From Lachnospiraceae bacterium (GTDB lineage Bacteria > Bacillota > Clostridia > Lachnospirales > Lachnospiraceae): a stretch of 64,000 bases of DNA. The position numbers and the translations under genes are program-made. This document shows positions 18,296 through 25,947 of the stretch, in pieces; the first letter of the stretch is position 1, and every line of letters begins with the position of its first letter. Location of the stretch: the NCBI GenBank assembly GCA_017621815.1, contig JAGASK010000031.1:1-64000 (forward strand). The letters are read 5' to 3'. The notes under the pieces are model-generated. The model saw nothing but the letters and a program-made list of their open reading frames with translations. It had not been told where the DNA came from and searched no databases.

Positions 18296-18400
18296 TCAGT
18301 GGGCCTTTGACGTTTTCTCCTTCACTCCATAAACTATGTCATGATAATAAGGAATTGTTGATTCCGGTCCCATTCCTCCTACCAGCCCTAATTTTTTCAT
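18296..18400 (-). pseudogene. remnant of an aspartate/glutamate racemase gene
   Basis: An ORF of 34 residues with a good ribosome binding site (AAAGGCGG) reads MKKLGLVGGMGPES followed by TIPYYHDIVYGV. This is the characteristic N-terminus of the Asp/Glu racemase family (YgeA/RacX type, normally about 230 residues). It then stops after a few more residues. The rest of the gene is absent: the terminator of module 2 follows within 30 bases. It starts 31 bases after the M56 module 2 stop. I read it as a gene truncated by an internal deletion; whether the short peptide is still made is unknown. Confidence 0.75.
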
Positions 18401-18431
18401 TTTCCAAATCCGCCTTTCTTCTATAATTAAT

Positions 18432-20126
18432 CTACCGAATTCCATTCCGATAATCTTCGGCCTCTTCCTTTGTAAGATAAACAAGACCTTCCAGCTTTCC
18501 GTTTTCATCCCTTTTAGTGACTACAGCGCCATATCCGTTTTTTTCACTGGCAGGCCGTGAAAAAAATGACCCTTTAAATTCTTCCGCATTTGCCCCATTC
18601 TGATTATCTGCAAACCAGCAGACCGGCTCACCATTATAATAAAGCTGATAATCATCTTTTGTAAATTCCGCAGTTAATCCATAATCCTTATATTTGGAAA
18701 CCAACTTTTCCACTTCTTCCTTCAGCCGTGCGGAAAAGCCTTCTTCTTCAACACCGGTACCTTCTGCCGGCATTTCCTGATTATCTGCAGCTGTTATCAA
18801 TTCTGCAATTTCTTCATTCAGTTCCTGCTCCGTCCTCTCTAACTCCTCTTCCAGCGCTTTCTTCTCCTGATTGGCTTCTTCTATTTCCTTTCTCAAAGCT
18901 TCGGCCTCTGATTCCTGCATTTCAATTAATTCCGTAAGCTGGTGAGCCTGATTCCTTTGTACCTGATAATATCCTTCTCCTTCAGGCACATAATAAATCA
19001 TATCTTTTTCCTCGTCTATTAACTGCCTGATAGGTTTGCCGTCAACTAAAAGCCTGTCGTTTTGAATATCATAAACTACTCCTATTGCTTCATAATCATG
19101 ATAAAAGTCCTCTCTGCTTTTTGTTCCTTTATATTCTACCGATGCAATTGCCTCAGTTTCCTCATACTTTACCGTATTGGTAATAAAAACCGTCAATGCA
19201 GCTGTTACTACAGCTACTGACACTATAATTCCCCAAAATGCAGACTTCTTAAATTTCATAACAGACACAATCCTTTCTTCCACCGCTCCTTTGCCAAATC
19301 CCGAACCGGTTATAAATCCAATTTTCCTCTGCTCCGCCATGGAAAGCAGTGTCAATGCATAATCCCTTCTGCTTTCTTCTCTCCGGCGGATTACTGTTTC
19401 ATCACACAGCAGCTCTATATCCCTGTTAAAAAACAAATACATGACCCACACAAGAGGATTAAACCAATGAACGCACAGTGCTATATGTACAATCAGCTTT
19501 TTCAGATTATCATGATTTTTTATATGTACTAATTCATGACTTATGTAAAAGCCTGTTTTCCGCTCCTGCATTTGACTGATTCCTTTGGGAAAAATAATAC
19601 ACGGCCGGATAATTCCATAAGTTACAGGCGTTGCCGTACGGTCCGAGGTCAGGAGTCTTATTTTTGAAAACCGTTTCAGCTCCTTTCCATTCAACCTTGC
19701 CTTATCCGTCAATATTTTCCTTTCATCTTCATCCATAGGAAGTCCTTCTTTCAATATCCGTCCATCCCGGATATAAAGAAAAGCCGAACCCAACACAATG
19801 AAAATCATTCCTGAAAAGTAAATAATTGTCACTATGGATTTCCCATTTAATGCAGCAGGTTCTTCAAATACTACAGTACTTTTTGTTTCCGTATTTTCTT
19901 CCGTAGCTGTTTCATAAGTCATCCATGCCTGCAGCCTGTGATTTTGATATTTTCCCAAATCAGGAAGCGGCACCGCAACGGAAACAGGAAAAAGCAAACG
20001 TAAAATGGCAATTTCCCAAAGTATTACCATTATTTTCTTTGAAATTTTATGCAGAAAAAGTGACCGAAATAATAAAATTCCCAAAATCAAAACACCGGCT
20101 GTTACACTCATATGTAATATGCTCAT
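18432..20126 (-). CDS. BlaR1-like M56 metalloprotease sensor, module 2, with coiled-coil C-terminus
   Basis: Second M56 sensor-protease, about 564 residues from the ATG at 20126 (GGAGG eight bases upstream). Membrane helices lie near residues 5-25, 30-52 and 98-120. The zinc-protease site is SHELVHIKNHD (about 196), then CVHWFNPLVW and ELLCDETV. A membrane helix follows near 295 (ISVAVVTAALTVFI). The extracytoplasmic part contains a Glu-rich coiled coil of about 55 residues (around LRKEIEEANQEKKALEEEL) and a short C-terminal domain with YQLYYNGEPVCWF. No penicillin-binding or M23 domain is seen, so its signal differs from those of the neighbouring modules. It begins 60 bases after the BlaI-2 stop. 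Confidence 0.88.
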   Translation of the reverse strand: MSILHMSVTAGVLILGILLFRSLFLHKISKKIMVILWEIAILRLLFPVSVAVPLPDLGKYQNHRLQAWMTYETATEENTETKSTVVFEEPAALNGKSIVTIIYFSGMIFIVLGSAFLYIRDGRILKEGLPMDEDERKILTDKARLNGKELKRFSKIRLLTSDRTATPVTYGIIRPCIIFPKGISQMQERKTGFYISHELVHIKNHDNLKKLIVHIALCVHWFNPLVWVMYLFFNRDIELLCDETVIRRREESRRDYALTLLSMAEQRKIGFITGSGFGKGAVEERIVSVMKFKKSAFWGIIVSVAVVTAALTVFITNTVKYEETEAIASVEYKGTKSREDFYHDYEAIGVVYDIQNDRLLVDGKPIRQLIDEEKDMIYYVPEGEGYYQVQRNQAHQLTELIEMQESEAEALRKEIEEANQEKKALEEELERTEQELNEEIAELITAADNQEMPAEGTGVEEEGFSARLKEEVEKLVSKYKDYGLTAEFTKDDYQLYYNGEPVCWFADNQNGANAEEFKGSFFSRPASEKNGYGAVVTKRDENGKLEGLVYLTKEEAEDYRNGIR

Positions 20127-20186
20127 TTCCCCATCCTCCATAACACCTTTCCAGAAAAGGCACATTTTGCCTGCTGCCTGCGGAAA

Positions 20187-20540
20187 TCACTGCAATTCAT
20201 CAATCATCTTCTTTAATTTTTCAATTTCCTGCTTTGAAAGCTTTTTCCCATCTAAAAATGCCGCAAAAAACTTTTCTTTAGAACCGTCAAACATTTTGTC
20301 TATAAGCTCCTCTGTTTCATATTCCTGTATTTCCTGTTTCGAAATAAGAGCACTGCAGATAAATCCCGGTTCCTCTCTTTTTACAGCTCCTTTCTCCACA
20401 CACTTTTTGATTACCGTATAAGTGGTATTTCTGTTCCAGCCAATTTCATCCTTTAAAATTCTCACAATCTGACCTGCCGGAAGCTCCCCCTTCTGCCATA
20501 ATACTTCCATTACTTTTCGTTCCGAATCAAACAATTTCAT
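20187..20540 (-). CDS. BlaI/MecI-family repressor, module 2
   Basis: A 117-residue winged-helix repressor. The DNA-binding domain shows SERKVMEVLWQKGELPAGQI and the recognition region GWNRNTTYTVIKKCVEKG. The C-terminal half (FDGSKEKFFAAFLDGKKLS) is the dimerisation part. The recognition helix differs from module 1 (NTTYTVIKK against TTVLTLIQR), in line with the different operator half-site (GACTAT against GTCTAC). It is the first gene of the module, downstream of its own promoter with two operators. Confidence 0.92.
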   Translation of the reverse strand: MKLFDSERKVMEVLWQKGELPAGQIVRILKDEIGWNRNTTYTVIKKCVEKGAVKREEPGFICSALISKQEIQEYETEELIDKMFDGSKEKFFAAFLDGKKLSKQEIEKLKKMIDELQ

Positions 20541-20635
20541 TCTCTAATCCCTCTTTCCTAAAACTTTCTACTGTAGTCAAAAATCCTGATATAAGCATGC
20601 CGCTTAGCCCGCTTTTTACAAAAACAAGCTAAAAT

Positions 20636-20691
20636 GACTATTGCAATAGTCTTTGTGTAATAAGACTATCACAATAGTCAATTTGTGTCAA
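20636..20691 (-). promoter_or_regulatory. promoter and twin BlaI operators of module 2
   Basis: Minus-strand TTGACA (20691-20686), a 17-base spacer and TAGTCT (20668-20663). Operator GACTATCACAATAGTC (20664-20679) spans the spacer and the -10; the perfect palindrome GACTATTGCAATAGTC (20636-20651) lies just downstream. Centres are 28 bases apart. It has the same layout as modules 1 and 3 but a distinct half-site. Confidence 0.87.
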
Positions 20692-20744
20692 CATATTATA
20701 AATTTCTTATTCAAATATTTTAAATATCAGTTCAGCCATGCCAT

Positions 20745-21719
20745 TCATAAGCCAAGTTCTTTGAAAAGCTTCTCCTGATACTCCGCATCCCTGGCTGCTT
20801 TCACCAGATCATCAACACGGGACTGCGCTGTTAACAGCACAATCAACCGGTTCATTCTTTCCCTTTCTTCTGCTTTTCCTTCAATTTTTCCTTCGACTTT
20901 TCCTTCATTTCTCTCATCCTCAAGCCACTCTCTTAACCCCTGACACATATCCACTTTCCCGCCTTTCTTATGCTTATCTTTGATTCTGAACATCTCTTCT
21001 TCTCCCGCATAATTTGCAACCATATCGTATGCATCCTCTTCCAGAAATGCATAGGATTCGTCCTCTTCTATGAGCTTCTTCAGTTTCTGTTTATCCTTTG
21101 AATAACGGATAAAATCAAATACCTGCTTCACATCCGTCTTAAACATATCCGTATTTGCCAGCTTTCTTATTTCCAGCACATGAATTTCATAATTTGAAAC
21201 CTTCTCCTTTAAGCTGTCAGGAATATCCGTAAAGTCCAGCAGCCCATGGATATCCCTCGCACCATCCCATTCCTTTTCACCATAGTATAAGATAAATGTG
21301 ATTGTGGGAAAAAGCCTGCTGGTCTTTTGAAAACCGTAAAGATACTCTCCCGCTGTCAGCCCTTTCCGTTTTCTTCTGACAGCTTTCCGTATCTGCATAG
21401 CCTGCCTTTCATATTCTCCTGCATCATAGCTCATGGTTCGGAGCGCCAGCCCATAGTCAATCTCTTCCTGGTTCTCAATACCGATAATTGCAAAGTTTAT
21501 GCCAAAAGGCGTTTTCCTCACCAAATCCCTGAACAAGGTTCTTTTCCATCTCTGCTTACGCCTAAAGCCCTTCATCCTTCCTCTGTACACCCTGGAATCA
21601 AGTTCCTGTAAATCCTTTCCTTTCACGAATGCGGTGCCGTTGCATCCGAAACCATTTATAATGTCCGCATACCGTTCATTATCGGAAAAGAAGCTGTTGC
21701 TGTAAAAATCCTTTTCCAT
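20745..21719 (-). CDS. Rpn-family recombination-promoting nuclease / putative transposase
   Basis: PD-(D/E)XK-type nuclease of the Rpn (YhgA-like, transposase_31) group, 324 residues. The N-terminus has the family start FFSDNERYADIINGFGCNG and KGKDLQELD. The nuclease core reads FAIIGIENQEEIDYGLALR, with the E-x-Q of the family, followed by YDAGEYERQ. A central region (about 150-250) and a charged low-complexity segment (EGKVEGKIEGKAEERER) lead into the C-terminal helix. It lies between BlaI/M56 modules 2 and 3, and its ribosome binding site can be hidden in a hairpin. Members are widespread mobile-type genes in Lachnospiraceae; no terminal inverted repeats or target duplication were found. 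Confidence 0.88.
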   Translation of the reverse strand: MEKDFYSNSFFSDNERYADIINGFGCNGTAFVKGKDLQELDSRVYRGRMKGFRRKQRWKRTLFRDLVRKTPFGINFAIIGIENQEEIDYGLALRTMSYDAGEYERQAMQIRKAVRRKRKGLTAGEYLYGFQKTSRLFPTITFILYYGEKEWDGARDIHGLLDFTDIPDSLKEKVSNYEIHVLEIRKLANTDMFKTDVKQVFDFIRYSKDKQKLKKLIEEDESYAFLEEDAYDMVANYAGEEEMFRIKDKHKKGGKVDMCQGLREWLEDERNEGKVEGKIEGKAEERERMNRLIVLLTAQSRVDDLVKAARDAEYQEKLFKELGL

Positions 21720-21725
21720 CCTCTT

Positions 21726-21765
21726 CCTCCTGTAATCTTGCAGGAGGTCTCCGGAAATCTCCTGC
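21726..21765 (-). promoter_or_regulatory. candidate SD-sequestering switch upstream of the Rpn gene
   Basis: On the minus strand, CAGGAGG (21732-21726) is the ribosome binding site six bases before the Rpn ATG. It is exactly complementary to CCTCCTG at 21747-21741, with an eight-base loop. That anti-SD segment is also complementary to GCAGGAG at 21765-21759. Two mutually exclusive seven-pair stems are therefore possible, one hiding and one freeing the ribosome binding site. Confidence 0.6.
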
Positions 21766-21789
21766 TTTTAATAAAATATGATTGGGTAA

Positions 21790-21970
21790 TTAAAAGCATA
21801 TGCTTATCAACATTACTGTTTCATAAGCGGCAGATTTCCTAAGATTCTTTGATATACCGTACAATTTACAGCACAGTATTAAGAAAGGCATGATGCCTGA
21901 TTAATATAGAAATACTTTATCCTTATTGAACTGCTATTGTTCAATAAAGTATGCTTTGATAAAAGCATAT
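21790..21970. repeat. palindromes and direct repeat in the gap between the Rpn gene and module 3
   Basis: The 346-base gap at 21721-22066 holds no gene that I can support. It contains the palindrome AAGCATATGCTT (21794-21805), the inverted repeat ATTGAAC/GTTCAAT (21925-21931 with 21939-21945), and a perfect hairpin TATGCTTT/AAAGCATA with a four-base loop (21950-21969). The last may act as a weak terminator for module 3. The 10-mer AAAAGCATAT occurs at 21792 and again at 21961. Confidence 0.5.
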
Positions 21971-22066
21971 CATATAAAATAACGATATGCAATATATTTT
22001 TATTTATTTCCACGTGCAATAAGCCAGGCCTCCACTGTCACTCCCTGCATTCGTTACGGCAATATT

Positions 22067-23764
22067 TTACTCTTGAAACTCCGGCTCAATATAGCTTCCG
22101 CCCCGGCTGACGGCAAAATGCAAATGAGAGCCTGTACTGAGACCCGTACTGCCTACAGTGGCAATCTGTTCTCCCCGTTTTACTTCGCTGCCTTCTTCTC
22201 CCAGAATTTCTTCACAGCAGGCATAATATGTCATATCACCGTTACTATGCTGTAAAATAATATAATTTCCGCATTCCACATCAAATCCCGTCTCAACCAC
22301 TGTACCATCCGCAGCTGCCGTTACCGCCGTTCCCGCATCCGCTGCAAAGTCAATTCCGCTATGCAGTTTTTCCTGCCGGGTAACCGGATGGATTCTTGTA
22401 CCGAAGCCGTCGGAAATCCTGGCAGACTCTACCGGATAGGAATATAAAATTCTCATATCGTTGTGAATCCCCGTTTCATTAAGCAGCAAATTCTCAAATT
22501 GATCCCTGGCAGGAACATAATTAGTAATTGTTTCATTATCTTCTTCTGATACAAAATACTCACTTTCATGCCCGTCATATGAATCCGAGCCGGGAATGCT
22601 CTCTATGTAATTATATTCCTGTTCCCCGGAATTTTCTGCCGGCTTATCGTATTCCTCATAGGGCTTTAAAAATGAGGAATCTCCGTCTGCATTCTCTCCT
22701 GCCGCAGAAAGCTCCGGCTGCTGCTCCACTAATACTTCCATATTACCTGGAGATACTTCCGGCAGGCTTTCAGCTGTTTCCTTGCGATTAATCAGCAAAA
22801 TAACAACCACTGCCGCCACGATGACAGCTGCCGCTGTCATTCCCCAAAAGGAGGTCTTCTTTAAATTCACAGCATTCTTTATTCTGCTCTTTACACTGTT
22901 TTCACCGAATCCGATGGGATACCCGGGCTGCCACCCTTCTTTCAGAGACAAGTTCAAAAGCGTATTGGCGTACTCCTTCTTTCTGTCAAATCCTATTTTC
23001 CGAAGCACTGCCTCATCGCAGGAAGCTTCCATATCACGTTCCATAAATGAAAATGCCGCCCAGACCAGAGGATTAAACCAATGAATACAGCATATCAGAA
23101 ACGCAGCCGGCTTTATAAGATAATCCAAACGCCTGATGTGCATTTTTTCATGCTCTGTCACAAGTTCTCTTTGCACATCACTCAGTTTATCCGGCAGGTA
23201 AATAACAGGACGCAAAAAACCTGCCAAAAAGGGAGTGTTTATATTGTCTGAAGTCCGGATATAAAAGCTTCGGCCTTTTCCTGCTGTTTTCATTATCCTG
23301 CCGTTTTCTTTTCGGAGCCTTCCCATAAAGGTACCGTAACTGATTACTTCATATAAAATAAGCATGCATCCTATAAGCAGCCAGATAATTGCCAGTATTC
23401 TCACAATCTTATAGGGTAATCCCTTATCCTGATTCAGTTCCTGCTTTTCTTCGCTCATCCTGCTTCCTGTTTCCGGATTCACTGTGCTTAAATCCGCCTT
23501 ATCCGGCTTATATCCATACTCCATTTTCTGTGTTCCCGCTTCATTTGAAAGTTTTTCAAGCTGCGCAACGGACATATCCGGCACAACGCCAAAGTCCGCC
23601 TGTAATGTAACAGGACATATCAAACGGATAAACACCGCAAGCCACAAAAAATAAGAAAAAGCTTTAGGCGCTTTTTTCAGGCAAAATCTTGCTGCCATCA
23701 CCGCCAGCATGACAAAAGAAGCCGTAATGCTCATATTTACTACAACAGTAAAAAGTTTTACCAT
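22067..23764 (-). CDS. BlaR1-like M56 sensor, module 3, fused to an M23 (LytM) domain
   Basis: Third M56 sensor, about 565 residues from the ATG at 23764 (AAAGG eight bases upstream). Membrane helices lie near 5-25, 33-55 and 120-140. The M56 site is TEHEKMHIRRLD (about 204), then CIHWFNPLVW and MEASCDEAVL. A helix near 310 (VIVAAVVVILLI) leads into an exported Glu/Tyr-rich linker. The last 117 residues are an M23 domain: SDGFGTRIHP, then HSGIDFAADAG (zinc His and Asp) and HLHFAV (HxH). Where M23 enzymes have YxH, this protein reads YACC, so one catalytic His is Cys. The domain is probably a peptidoglycan-binding or impaired sensor module. It follows BlaI-3 by 22 bases. Confidence 0.9.
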   Translation of the reverse strand: MVKLFTVVVNMSITASFVMLAVMAARFCLKKAPKAFSYFLWLAVFIRLICPVTLQADFGVVPDMSVAQLEKLSNEAGTQKMEYGYKPDKADLSTVNPETGSRMSEEKQELNQDKGLPYKIVRILAIIWLLIGCMLILYEVISYGTFMGRLRKENGRIMKTAGKGRSFYIRTSDNINTPFLAGFLRPVIYLPDKLSDVQRELVTEHEKMHIRRLDYLIKPAAFLICCIHWFNPLVWAAFSFMERDMEASCDEAVLRKIGFDRKKEYANTLLNLSLKEGWQPGYPIGFGENSVKSRIKNAVNLKKTSFWGMTAAAVIVAAVVVILLINRKETAESLPEVSPGNMEVLVEQQPELSAAGENADGDSSFLKPYEEYDKPAENSGEQEYNYIESIPGSDSYDGHESEYFVSEEDNETITNYVPARDQFENLLLNETGIHNDMRILYSYPVESARISDGFGTRIHPVTRQEKLHSGIDFAADAGTAVTAAADGTVVETGFDVECGNYIILQHSNGDMTYYACCEEILGEEGSEVKRGEQIATVGSTGLSTGSHLHFAVSRGGSYIEPEFQE

Positions 23765-23786
23765 ATGTAATCCTTTCCCGCAGCAT

Positions 23787-24146
23787 TCACTCTGCGTTCT
23801 CATCAATAAACTTTTTCATTTCTTCCGCTTCTTCCAAAGACAGCTTCCTGCTGCCGCAGAAGGCCGCTAAAAATTTAGGTAAAGAGCCTGCAAAAACATC
23901 TTCAATATATTTTCTGCTCTGCATACCGTAAAATTCCTCTTTACTGAGTTTTGCACTTACTATTGCATTTTCATTTTGGAAAATTCCCTTTTGGCACAGT
24001 TTCTTAAGCACCGTATAAGTTGTTGATTTTTTCCAGTCCATTTCCTTTTCACATAATTTTACTAATTCCATAGAGGAAACAGGTTCATTTGCCCATATGA
24101 TTTCCGCAAATCTTTCTTCCGCTTCCCCCAGCTTATAATCTCCCAT
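23787..24146 (-). CDS. BlaI/MecI-family repressor, module 3
   Basis: A 119-residue winged-helix repressor with EERFAEIIWANEPVSSMELV and the recognition region DWKKSTTYTVLKKLCQKG. The C-terminal part FAGSLPKFLAAFCGSRKLS matches the dimerisation segment of module 2 closely, so modules 2 and 3 look more related to each other than to module 1. It is the first gene of module 3, with two GTCTAT-type operators on its promoter. Cleavage by the adjacent M56 protein is the expected inactivation route. Confidence 0.92.
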   Translation of the reverse strand: MGDYKLGEAEERFAEIIWANEPVSSMELVKLCEKEMDWKKSTTYTVLKKLCQKGIFQNENAIVSAKLSKEEFYGMQSRKYIEDVFAGSLPKFLAAFCGSRKLSLEEAEEMKKFIDENAE

Positions 24147-24183
24147 AGCATATTCCTCCCGTCGGAAAAATTACTCTTCACAG

Positions 24184-24242
24184 GTCTATCATAAATAGAC
24201 CTTTTCTAAAACAAGTCTATTACCCATAGACCAGTTTGTCAA
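24184..24242 (-). promoter_or_regulatory. promoter and twin BlaI operators of module 3
   Basis: Minus-strand TTGACA (24242-24237), a 17-base spacer and TAGACT (24219-24214). Operator GTCTATTACCCATAGAC (24215-24231) covers the spacer and the -10; GTCTATCATAAATAGAC (24184-24200) lies just downstream. Centres are 31 bases apart. Confidence 0.87.
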
Positions 24243-24260
24243 GCTCCAACTTTCTATTAT

Positions 24261-24299
24261 AAAAAAAGACAACAGCACCAAGTATTCAGTGCTGCTGTC
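24261..24299 (-). terminator. rho-independent terminator after metK
   Basis: GACAACAGCAC (24268-24278) pairs with GTGCTGCTGTC (24289-24299), with one mismatch. The stem is followed on the minus strand by seven T residues. It is 29 bases past the metK stop and also insulates module 3 from metK transcription. Confidence 0.88.
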
Positions 24300-24328
24300 T
24301 CACGTCTGTTTTTCTGTCAATATATTTC

Positions 24329-25537
24329 TTATAAATATTTCTTTAAATCCTCTGTTTTGTCAAGCTTCTCCCAAGGCAAATCAAGGTCATTGCGTCCGAA
24401 ATGTCCGTAAGCTGCTGTCTGCTTGTAAATCGGACGGCGTAAATCAAGCATCTTAATAATTCCGGCAGGACGTAAATCAAAGTTTTCCCTGATAATATCT
24501 ACCAGCTTTTCATCTGAAAGCTTTCCTGTTCCGAAAGTGTCCACCATAATGGAAGTAGGCTGTGCCACACCGATTGCATAGGACAGCTGGATTTCACATT
24601 TATCAGCAAGTCCTGCGCCGACAATGTTCTTTGCCACATAACGTGCCGCATAAGCTGCGCTTCTGTCTACCTTGGTGCAGTCTTTTCCTGAGAAAGCGCC
24701 GCCGCCGTGACGGGCATATCCGCCGTAGGTGTCTACGATAATCTTACGGCCGGTAAGACCTGCATCACCGTGAGGCCCGCCGATTACAAAACGGCCCGTG
24801 GGATTGATAAAATACTTGGTGTTTTCATCCAAAAGCTCCTTAGGAAGAATGGGGTCAAACACATATTTCTTAATATCCTCATGAATCTGTTCCTGAGTTA
24901 CATCCTCGTCATGCTGTGTGGACAATACAACAGCTTCCAAACGGATGGGTTTGCCGTTCTCATCATATTCTACGGATACCTGGCTCTTTCCGTCAGGTCT
25001 TAAGTAACTTAAAGTACCGTCCTTACGCACCTTGGTAAGCTGTCTTGCAAGCTTATGTGCCAGTGAAATGGAATAAGGCATATATTCTTCTGTTTCGTTG
25101 GTTGCATAACCAAACATCATTCCCTGGTCACCTGCGCCGATTGCTTCTATTTCTGCATCAGACATTTTGTTTTCTGCAGCAGCGTTTTCCTGCTGTTTGG
25201 CTTCCAACGCCTTATCAACGCCCATTGCAATATCTGCAGACTGTTCATCAATGGCTACAAGCACTGCACAGGTATTGCCGTCAAATCCGTATTCGGATTT
25301 GGTATAACCGATTTCCTTTACAGTATCACGCACAACTTTCTGAATATCAACATATGCGTTAGTGGTAATCTCACCTGTTACAAGGACAAATCCTGTACAG
25401 GTAGCTGTTTCACACGCCACACGGCTCATAGGGTCTTTTTCCATACATGCATCAAGTATGGCATCTGAAATGGCATCGCAGACTTTGTCAGGATGGCCTT
25501 CTGTTACTGATTCTGAAGTAAATAATCTTTTCTCCAT
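24329..25537 (-). CDS. metK: S-adenosylmethionine synthetase
   Basis: Makes SAM from methionine and ATP. The 402-residue product has [12 protein letters not shown] at the N-terminus, the signature [12 protein letters not shown] near residue 130, the P-loop-like [21 protein letters not shown] near 255, and [19 protein letters not shown]. All parts of the three-domain fold are present. AGGAGAGAAG precedes the ATG. Expression is controlled by the SAM-I riboswitch in its leader, a classic feedback loop: high SAM favours the terminator. Confidence 0.97.
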   Translation of the reverse strand: MEKRLFTSESVTEGHPDKVCDAISDAILDACMEKDPMSRVACETATCTGFVLVTGEITTNAYVDIQKVVRDTVKEIGYTKSEYGFDGNTCAVLVAIDEQSADIAMGVDKALEAKQQENAAAENKMSDAEIEAIGAGDQGMMFGYATNETEEYMPYSISLAHKLARQLTKVRKDGTLSYLRPDGKSQVSVEYDENGKPIRLEAVVLSTQHDEDVTQEQIHEDIKKYVFDPILPKELLDENTKYFINPTGRFVIGGPHGDAGLTGRKIIVDTYGGYARHGGGAFSGKDCTKVDRSAAYAARYVAKNIVGAGLADKCEIQLSYAIGVAQPTSIMVDTFGTGKLSDEKLVDIIRENFDLRPAGIIKMLDLRRPIYKQTAAYGHFGRNDLDLPWEKLDKTEDLKKYL

Positions 25538-25616
25538 TTTCTTCTCTCCTTTTTGTACAAATTAACGGTGAATGCTAAGCTTTTAACGATGGTTTCGAAA
25601 TGTCGCTTAGCGGCAC

Positions 25617-25645
25617 AAAAAAATCCGCTTACAACAGCGGACCCG
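25617..25645 (-). terminator. riboswitch expression-platform terminator of metK
   Basis: On the minus strand TCCGCT (25641-25636) pairs with AGCGGA (25629-25624) and is followed by seven T residues. It lies just downstream of the SAM-I aptamer and 80 bases before the metK start, the position expected for SAM-dependent attenuation. Confidence 0.88.
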
Positions 25646-25663
25646 ATTCTCGATAATCAAATC

Positions 25664-25779
25664 CTCTTATTGTTCGATTTGCCATATGGCTCTTGCTCGC
25701 TCAGGTAGGCACCTTCCGTTAATGGGGTTGCCGTGGCTTCACAGGTCCTATGTACCTCCACCACTCTGAATAAGAGATT
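25664..25779 (-). ncRNA. SAM-I (S-box) riboswitch aptamer
   Basis: The minus-strand leader of metK has the S-box hallmarks in order: closing helix P1 (CTCTTATT at 25779-25772 with AATAAGAG at 25671-25664), AGAGTGGTGGAGG, GTGAAGCCACGGCAACC, and GGTGCCTACCTGAGCG. The aptamer binds S-adenosylmethionine. With the terminator at 25617-25645 it forms a transcriptional OFF switch. Confidence 0.96.
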
Positions 25780-25809
25780 CTACAATATTGAATTTTCATA
25801 TCTGTATAC

Positions 25810-25838
25810 AGGCTACACCATGTTAAGATATTTGTCAA
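25810..25838 (-). promoter_or_regulatory. probable metK promoter
   Basis: Minus-strand TTGACA (25838-25833) with a 17-base spacer and a weak -10, TAGCCT (25815-25810). It would start transcription about 25 bases before the riboswitch P1 helix. Its -35 is back to back with the -35 of the divergent HD-GYP promoter. Confidence 0.6.
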
Positions 25839-25852
25839 TGAAATATTATAGA

Positions 25853-25881
25853 TTGACAATAATATTGAGAAATTTTATAAT
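25853..25881 (+). promoter_or_regulatory. sigma-A promoter of the HD-GYP gene
   Basis: TTGACA (25853-25858), a 17-base spacer and a consensus TATAAT (25876-25881) read toward the HD-GYP gene, whose ATG is at 25948. Both consensus elements are perfect, so strong expression is expected. Confidence 0.88.
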
Positions 25882-25947
25882 TTATATTATATTTGTATAT
25901 CTTTCAGCAATTTTTTTAGGAATAATTAATATATTATTGGAGCATAT

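Noticed and set aside
20745-21719. A complete insertion sequence around the Rpn gene
   Set aside because: No matched terminal inverted repeats or target-site duplication could be found on the two sides of the gene.
15499-24146. A classical bla or mec beta-lactam resistance locus
   Set aside because: There is no beta-lactamase or PBP2a gene, and none of the three M56 proteins has a penicillin-binding sensor domain that I can see.
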